From NCBI RefSeq assembly GCF_002332255.1, contig NZ_NRGW01000001.1, positions 1-64,000 of the forward strand: a stretch of DNA of 64,000 nucleotides, given 5' to 3'. The DNA is from Halomonas sp. JB37. GTDB taxonomy: Bacteria > Pseudomonadota > Gammaproteobacteria > Pseudomonadales > Halomonadaceae. Positions within the stretch are counted from its first letter, which is position 1. The number at the start of each line of letters is the position of its first letter. The position numbers and the translations under genes were made by a program. Shown piece after piece: positions 58,823 through 64,000 of the stretch. The notes beneath the pieces are model-generated. The model was not told where the DNA came from. It made no database searches and worked only from the letters and a program-made list of their open reading frames with translations.

Positions 58823-60753
58823 GTAACACGGATATGGGCAAGGCTGACATACACAGCCAGACCCCCGCTCGCTTGCCACCACGCTGGCGTCGCCTGTGGC
58901 TGCTGGTCATTTCGCTCGGTTTATTGCTGTGCATGTGGCAAGCCGCCCAACTGGCCCGCGAGCAGGCGCTTTCTAACTTACAAGACGATGCCGAAAACGA
59001 GCTGCGCCTGTCTGCTGCCAATTTAAACGGCTATTTACTGCGCTACGACTACCTGCCACAAATGCTCGCGACAAGGGAAGGTGTGCAACGTTTTTTAGCC
59101 TCCCCCGACAGCCAAGACTCGATGCCGCTGAATATGTTGCTGGATCGCTTCCGCTTCACCGCAGGCGTTTCAGACGTTTATTTGCTAAATCGTGATGGCG
59201 ATACTATTGCCGCCAGCAACTGGCATCGATCTAACACCTTTATCGGCCAAAACTATGCTTTTCGCAGCTATTACACCGAAGCCATCGCGGGCCGCCAAGG
59301 TAGGTTTTATGGCTTGGGCACCCAATCACTTGAGCGGGGCTACTTCTTTTCAGCACCGGTTTGGCTCGATGACACCTCGCCCGATGCCAAACCTGACGGC
59401 GTATTAGTCATCAAAGTATTGCTTGATGAGGTTGAAGAAAGCTGGGCTGAGCAAGATGCCGAGCTGTTTGTCACCGACAGCGATAACATCATCTTCATGG
59501 CCAGCCACCCAGGGCTGCGAATGAACGCCCTTTACTCGCTTTCCGATGAGCAACGTCGAGTCCTGCGCGCAACGCGACGCTATGCGATGGAGCCGCTAGC
59601 GTCCTCCGGCATCGGCGTCATTGCGCCTTACGGCCTGGGCAGCCAATTAGTAAGTTTCTCCCAAGGCCCTTTAAGTAAAGGCAACTACCTAAGCCTGACG
59701 CGACCTATTCCTGAGTTTGGCTGGCAGATGCATATTTTAAAGCCGCTAACACCGGTGATCAGCGCCCAATGGGTCGCTGCTCTCATGGCGGGCAGCCTCT
59801 ACAGCCTGATTGCACTTGGGGCCGGCATAGGCTGGCAGCGGCTGAGGCTTCGTCGTGAACGGGAAGCGTTTGCCGATCGAGAGCGCCATACTTTGGCCCG
59901 CGTTCGCGATGAGCTGGAAGTTAGCGTAGAAAGGCGCACCCGTGACTTAGTCGCCAGCAATCAGCGGCTTTCTGATGAAATTGAAGAGCGCCGCCGGGCT
60001 GAAGCCAACTTACGCCAAACGCAGGATGAGCTTATTCAAGCGGCTAAACTGGCCGTATTAGGGCAGCTCGCCGCGGGCATCAACCATGAGCTTAATCAAC
60101 CGCTGGCCGCTATTCGCGCTTATGCAGAAAACGCCCGACGCTTTATGGCACTAGCACGCCATGAAAAAGCCGACGCCAACCTTGAGCAAATTGTTGAGCT
60201 GACCGAGCGCATGGCCGATATCAGCGCACAACTGCGCCAGTTTTCACGTAAGAGTAGCGAACGCCAAGAGACCATTTCCGTACAGGCCTGTATCGACTAC
60301 GCCTTGCGCTTATTTCAAAGCCGTCTGCGCGAAGGCAACATTACGATTATTCATGAGTGGCCCGATGAAACGCTATGGGTGAAAGGCGACCTAGTGCGCC
60401 TTGAGCAAGTGCTGGTTAATCTAATCGGCAATGCCCTGCAGGCTATGAAAGCCGAACCCGTACCGCAACTGACACTAAGCGCTAGCATTCACCATCAGCA
60501 GGTGCATATTAGCGTTGCCGATAACGGACCCGGCATTCCAGCTGAGCATTTAGGGCACGTGTTTGAACCCTTTTTCACGACAAAAGCGCCAGGCAGTGGC
60601 TTAGGCTTGGGCCTCTCGATCTCTTCACGCATTATGGACGATCTAGGCGGTAAGCTGCAGGCTGCTAATCGACCCGAAGGGGGCGCTTGCTTCACTATTA
60701 CGCTACCCCACTCAACGTTAACGCATGTCCAGGAGCGCTCTCACTATGCATGA
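58819..60753 (+). CDS. Sensor histidine kinase, DctB-like
   Basis: A 644-residue membrane kinase: TM1 about 25-48 (LWLLVISLGLLLCMW), a periplasmic double-Cache sensor about 50-310 (DVYLLNRDGDTIAASNW, FIGQNYAFRSYY, GVLVIKVLLDEVE), TM2 about 315-340, a coiled coil, then the His box AAGINHELNQPLAAIRAYAENA and ATPase boxes (LVNLIGNALQAM, DNGPGIP, GSGLGLGLSIS). This is the DctB layout for C4-dicarboxylate sensing, but the ligand here may differ. It is coupled to lldR upstream and to the response regulator downstream (8-bp overlap). Confidence 0.9.
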   Translation: MSNTDMGKADIHSQTPARLPPRWRRLWLLVISLGLLLCMWQAAQLAREQALSNLQDDAENELRLSAANLNGYLLRYDYLPQMLATREGVQRFLASPDSQDSMPLNMLLDRFRFTAGVSDVYLLNRDGDTIAASNWHRSNTFIGQNYAFRSYYTEAIAGRQGRFYGLGTQSLERGYFFSAPVWLDDTSPDAKPDGVLVIKVLLDEVEESWAEQDAELFVTDSDNIIFMASHPGLRMNALYSLSDEQRRVLRATRRYAMEPLASSGIGVIAPYGLGSQLVSFSQGPLSKGNYLSLTRPIPEFGWQMHILKPLTPVISAQWVAALMAGSLYSLIALGAGIGWQRLRLRREREAFADRERHTLARVRDELEVSVERRTRDLVASNQRLSDEIEERRRAEANLRQTQDELIQAAKLAVLGQLAAGINHELNQPLAAIRAYAENARRFMALARHEKADANLEQIVELTERMADISAQLRQFSRKSSERQETISVQACIDYALRLFQSRLREGNITIIHEWPDETLWVKGDLVRLEQVLVNLIGNALQAMKAEPVPQLTLSASIHHQQVHISVADNGPGIPAEHLGHVFEPFFTTKAPGSGLGLGLSISSRIMDDLGGKLQAANRPEGGACFTITLPHSTLTHVQERSHYA

Positions 60754-62128
60754 ACCGTCGACCCTGCCGGTCATAGTGATCGACGACGAACCACACCTTC
60801 GGATCACCGTTAGCCAAACCCTCGAGCTTGCAGGCTACACGCCCTACTGCTACGAATCAGCCGAACAAGCGCTCGCCGCCTTAACGCCCGACTTTCCGGG
60901 CGTGATCGTCAGCGACATAAGGATGCCCGGCATGGATGGCATGGCGCTGCTGCACGAGCTACATAACCGCGACGCCACGCTGCCGATCATTTTAATTACC
61001 GGCCACGGCGATATTTCGACCGCCGTAGAGGCAATGCGTGCAGGGGCGTGGGATTTTCTTGAAAAGCCCTTCGCCGGTGATCAACTATTGGATGTGGTGC
61101 GTCGTGGCATCGAGAAGCGCCAGCTCAGTTTAGAAAATCACCGCCTAAAAGCCGAGCTGGAAGTACAGCAAGCCGCGCTGGGGCCTCGCCTGGTTGGCCG
61201 CACACCCATCATATCGCGACTGGCCGCCATGATTCAGCGCATCAGCCAAGTGGAGGCCGATGTGCTGCTGTTTGGGGAAACAGGTACCGGCAAAGACTTG
61301 GTGGCCCGCGCTATTCACGAGCGCAGCGGGCGGCGTAATAGCCCTTTTATGGCCATCAACTGCGGCGCAGTGCCCGAAAACACCATTGAGTCCGAGCTAT
61401 TTGGCCACGAAAAAGGTGCCTTTACCGGTGCAGTAGAGCGGCGTATCGGCAAATTCGAACATGCTAACGGCGGCACGGTATTTTTGGATGAAATTGAATC
61501 CATGCCCATGGCGCTTCAGGTCAAACTGCTGCGGGTGCTGCAAGAGCGCAGCGTGGAGCGGCTGGGCGCTAATGAAACGGTACCACTCAACATTCGCGTC
61601 ATTGCCGCTACCAAGGTGGATCTAAAAGCAGCGTCTGAAGAGGGCCGCTTTCGCGAAGATCTGTATTACCGTCTTAACGTGGTCACTCTGCCGCTGCCAG
61701 CCCTGCGCGAACGGCGCGAAGATATTCCCTTGCTGTTTCAACATTTTGCCGTCGTGGCTGCCAATCGCAGCGGGCTGGAAGCGCCTATCATAGACAGCTC
61801 GGGCATTGCCGTTCTACTCGCACATGACTGGCCCGGCAATGTGCGTGAACTGCGCAACCTTGCCGAGCGCTACGTATTGCTGGGCGCCGCCTTTGATTAT
61901 CGTCTGGATGCACTGCTGGAAGGGGTTAGCGCCGACACTCAGGAGCCCACTTTGCCCCGCCAGGTGGAGCTGTTTGAAAAAAGCCTGATCAGCCAATCCC
62001 TGGCGCGCTATCACGGCCGTGTCACCGATGTGTGTCGCCACTTAGGCATTCCGCGCAAAACCTTTTATGACAAGCTTAAAAAGCACGGCCTCAATGCCGA
62101 TGACTATCGCCACAGCAGCGAGCCCTGA
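60746..62128 (+). CDS. Sigma-54-dependent response regulator, DctD-like
   Basis: A 460-residue NtrC-type activator. The receiver (about 1-118) has the phospho-Asp in [17 protein letters not shown]; the AAA+ domain has [16 protein letters not shown], the sigma-54 loop GAFTGA in [11 protein letters not shown] and [20 protein letters not shown]; the C-terminal Fis-like HTH is [32 protein letters not shown]. The ATG at 60746 is used, with CAGGAG 11 bases up; ATG 60725 is possible. No -24/-12 promoter is seen in the flanks, so its target lies elsewhere. The 3' end overlaps the converging YdjM-like gene by 25 bp. Confidence 0.93.
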   Translation: MHEPSTLPVIVIDDEPHLRITVSQTLELAGYTPYCYESAEQALAALTPDFPGVIVSDIRMPGMDGMALLHELHNRDATLPIILITGHGDISTAVEAMRAGAWDFLEKPFAGDQLLDVVRRGIEKRQLSLENHRLKAELEVQQAALGPRLVGRTPIISRLAAMIQRISQVEADVLLFGETGTGKDLVARAIHERSGRRNSPFMAINCGAVPENTIESELFGHEKGAFTGAVERRIGKFEHANGGTVFLDEIESMPMALQVKLLRVLQERSVERLGANETVPLNIRVIAATKVDLKAASEEGRFREDLYYRLNVVTLPLPALRERREDIPLLFQHFAVVAANRSGLEAPIIDSSGIAVLLAHDWPGNVRELRNLAERYVLLGAAFDYRLDALLEGVSADTQEPTLPRQVELFEKSLISQSLARYHGRVTDVCRHLGIPRKTFYDKLKKHGLNADDYRHSSEP

Positions 62129-62775
62129 TGCAACAGCTCACCCAATACTGACCAAGGCGGCACCCAGGGCACCAGCGTTAACGTGGCAATCAGCATCAGC
62201 AGATTAGACATGGGCCGCCGGCTATCGCCGAGCTTTAGCGCCGTTCCGAACGAACGCTTTAGCCGAGCGCCTTCAAGATCCACGCTGTACATCTCATCTA
62301 AACTCAGGTGAATTAAAAATCCGACCAGCGTGGCGGCGCCATGCGACCAAGCAAGCCATGCCGGCTGGCCGAGCAGATTAAAACTCAGCGCAGCGGTGGC
62401 CAGGCTACATAACCCACCCGCCAGCAGTGAGTGCCAGATACCGCGATGCACGGTAAAACGCGAAAATAGTACGCTGGCTAAATAACGCACGCAGACATAG
62501 ATTCCACCGCAGGCAACCAGCAGCGCACCGGGCGTGAGCCATGGCTGCAGTAGCAGTGCGCCAAAGACCAAGGCAGGCACTGAAAGAAGATTAAAAATCA
62601 ATCGGATAGAATGTGATCGGTCGGCATCGATGTCTGGCAAAATGCCCCCAAACGTAACCAGCGCAACCATCACCACCGCTTGAGAAGGCGGCCACCAATG
62701 ACCTTTCCAAGCTGCGTAAGCTATCAGCATGCCACCCGCCGCTGCTACGGTAATATGCGTGCGAAAGTTAGCCAT
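62104..62775 (-). CDS. YdjM-like membrane-bound metal-dependent hydrolase
   Basis: A 223-residue protein with four to five membrane segments and the LexA-binding inner-membrane protein (YdjM, PF04307) motif set: MANFRTHITVAAAGG, GGILPDIDADRSHSIR, VHRGIWHSLLAGG and LSLDEMYSVD (His/Asp ligands). Function is only predicted. Its end overlaps the DctD-like gene by 25 bp. Confidence 0.8.
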   Translation of the reverse strand: MANFRTHITVAAAGGMLIAYAAWKGHWWPPSQAVVMVALVTFGGILPDIDADRSHSIRLIFNLLSVPALVFGALLLQPWLTPGALLVACGGIYVCVRYLASVLFSRFTVHRGIWHSLLAGGLCSLATAALSFNLLGQPAWLAWSHGAATLVGFLIHLSLDEMYSVDLEGARLKRSFGTALKLGDSRRPMSNLLMLIATLTLVPWVPPWSVLGELLHQGSLLWR

Positions 62776-62879
62776 GACGCGGCACCCCAGAAAACTGGAT
62801 AAATTAACAGATTTCTGACCGGCGCGACATGACTATTTAAGAAAAAAGGTTGGCAGGGCAATCGCTTAGAGAAGGGGCA

Positions 62880-63425
62880 TCAAATTGACGATTCGGCCAA
62901 AAAGCGGTCTTTCAATTTAACGTAGTTACCGGCGGTATAGGGGAAGAAAGCACGCTCAGATTCTTTCAGCGGGCGCAGTGGTTTAGCCGGGTTACCGGCA
63001 TAAACGTAACCGCTTTCCAGATGCTTACCCGGCGTTACTACGGCGCCAGCGGCAATAATGACTTCATCTTCAACGATCGCGCCATCCATCACGATCGCGC
63101 CCATTCCCACCAATATCCGACTGCCTAGCGTACAGCCATGCAAAATCGCCTTATGGCCGATGGTCACATCGTCGCCAATAATGAGCGGAAAGCCCGCCGG
63201 GCTAAAGTCACTTGCGTGGGTAATATGCAGCACGCTGCCATCCTGCACGCTGGTCCGCGCGCCGATTCGAATACGGTGCATATCGCCACGGATAACGCTC
63301 ATCGGCCAAACGGAGCAATCATCCCCCAGCACCACGTCTCCAATGACCACGCTGGCCGGATCAATATACACGCGCTCGCCAAGCGACGGCTCCATGCCCT
63401 GATAGCGTCTTAACGCACTGCTCAT
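62880..63425 (-). CDS. Gamma-class carbonic anhydrase-like (YrdA/PaaY) protein
   Basis: A 181-residue left-handed beta-helix protein with hexapeptide repeats (VVIGDVVLGDDC, MSVIRGDMHRIRIG). Three His ligands are visible in LHITHASD and TIGHKAILHGC, as in gamma-carbonic anhydrases. ATG 63425 has GCAGGAGCAAATT. Many family members are of unknown activity. Confidence 0.9.
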   Translation of the reverse strand: MSSALRRYQGMEPSLGERVYIDPASVVIGDVVLGDDCSVWPMSVIRGDMHRIRIGARTSVQDGSVLHITHASDFSPAGFPLIIGDDVTIGHKAILHGCTLGSRILVGMGAIVMDGAIVEDEVIIAAGAVVTPGKHLESGYVYAGNPAKPLRPLKESERAFFPYTAGNYVKLKDRFLAESSI

Positions 63426-63506
63426 AATTTGCTCCTGCGGTTCTCGATAGACTGTATAAAGAATATGACTCGCTGACTATAGTGCTTAATGACAACCAAA
63501 GAAGCC

Positions 63507-64000
63507 TTATAGAAATCCTGTCAGTAGCACGATAAAGGTCAGCGGAATCGATACCCAGCGAAGAATATTTCGCCACACTAGGTAGCCGCGCTCACCGGCA
63601 CCCAATGCACTGGCGACTCGCTCTTGGGGCATCACCCAGGCGGCAAAAATGGCGATCATCAATCCGCCTAAGGGCAGAAAAACATCCGGCGGTATACTGC
63701 TGACCAGTTCGAACACGTTGCGCCCAAAGAGCGGCCGGAATTCAGAAAGCGTCGAAAACGAGAAGGCGGATAGCAGGCCGATTAACCAGACGCTGACTGC
63801 CACGACCAGCGTCGCAAGGCTGCGGCGCAGCCCCAGCCCCTGAAGCGTCGCGACCATGGGCTCGGCTAAGTTAATCGCTGAGGTCCAGGTGGCTAACAGC
63901 AGTAATAAAAAGAACACGCTCAGCCATACCGAGCCCCACGGCAATTCAGAAAATGCGATCGGCAGCGTGACAAACATTAAGCCCGGGCCTTCAGCGGGGT
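63507..64000 (-). CDS. Sodium:neurotransmitter symporter family (SNF/NSS) transporter, C-terminal part
   Basis: The reading frame continues to the right edge, so the N-terminal part is missing. The visible 164 or so residues start with PAEGPGLMFVTLPIAF, the late LeuT-family signature, followed by four to five membrane segments (WLSVFFLLLLLATWTSAINL, LVVAVSVWLIGLLSAF, FLPLGGLMIAIFAAWVM, PLTFIVLLTGFL). It imports amino acids or similar with Na+ (family knowledge). The downstream gap to the carbonic anhydrase start is 81 bp. Confidence 0.88.
   Translation of the reverse strand, partial: PAEGPGLMFVTLPIAFSELPWGSVWLSVFFLLLLLATWTSAINLAEPMVATLQGLGLRRSLATLVVAVSVWLIGLLSAFSFSTLSEFRPLFGRNVFELVSSIPPDVFLPLGGLMIAIFAAWVMPQERVASALGAGERGYLVWRNILRWVSIPLTFIVLLTGFL

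Overview
The window reads as chromosomal DNA of a moderately GC-rich, halophilic gammaproteobacterium, most likely Halomonadaceae (Halomonas or a close relative). This is inferred from gene order and protein character: acidic proteins, the pseudomonad/oceanospirillalean order ffh-rpsP-rimM-trmD-rplS-xerD-dsbC-hom-thrC-recJ, a pseudomonad-type holD-like gene beside rimI, a lone acetoacetyl-CoA reductase, and an rrn operon with Ile and Ala tRNAs in the spacer. I see no prophage, insertion sequence, CRISPR array or integrative element. Most of the window is core genome in short operons.

Layout. 1-5 kb: start of ftsY (runs off the left edge; carries a 10-copy CTCTGG repeat), divergent rsmD, a ZapB-like coiled coil, then bolA-holD-rimI on the minus strand, a DHA2-type MFS exporter with a 15-bp tandem repeat upstream, and a conserved acidic protein. 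5-9.3 kb: prfB (with its programmed +1 frameshift) and lysS, then a FadL-type porin. 9.4-12.3 kb: a metal island with a MerR-type promoter, MerR regulator, P1B copper ATPase and a 23-codon membrane peptide that looks like the stump of a cupredoxin. 12.3-23.4 kb: yitT, then a long minus-strand run from ffh through ribosomal protein S16 and L19, tRNA/16S maturation factors, XerD, DsbC and threonine synthesis to RecJ. 23.6-34.5 kb: YpjD, a CorC/CNNM transporter, a TetR-acyltransferase pair, a SRAP-fold protein lacking its catalytic residues followed by an M16 protease, exonuclease I and minCDE.

34.7-50.4 kb: a 939-residue DUF349 protein, phaB, an initiator tRNA, a LprI-like protein, a CnoX-like thioredoxin/TPR protein, a DsbA-family protein, PatB, several small unknowns, a hotdog thioesterase, DUF501, LOG, a DEDD nuclease-like protein, Sel1, an aldo-keto reductase, YaaA, an isochorismatase-like hydrolase and a small lipoprotein. 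50.5-56.4 kb: a complete rrn operon on the minus strand (16S, tRNA-Ile, tRNA-Ala, 23S, 5S) with boxA sites, a strong promoter and a decayed tRNA-Ile copy in the spacer. 56.6-62.1 kb: divergent lldD / lldR with two near-identical LldR-type operators; lldR is translationally coupled to a DctB-like kinase and a sigma-54 activator. 62.1-64 kb: YdjM-like protein, gamma-carbonic anhydrase and the C-terminal part of a sodium:neurotransmitter-type symporter leaving the window.

Most worth a second look: the SRAP protein with all three catalytic positions replaced (27314-28000); the copper island, where the regulator carries the Cys typical of divalent-metal sensors while the pump is Cu(I)-type, and the downstream cupredoxin is cut to its anchor; the divergent holD; the tRNA fossil in the rrn spacer; and the lldR-dctBD coupling. 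All functional calls come from reading sequence and recalled family knowledge; no database search was possible.
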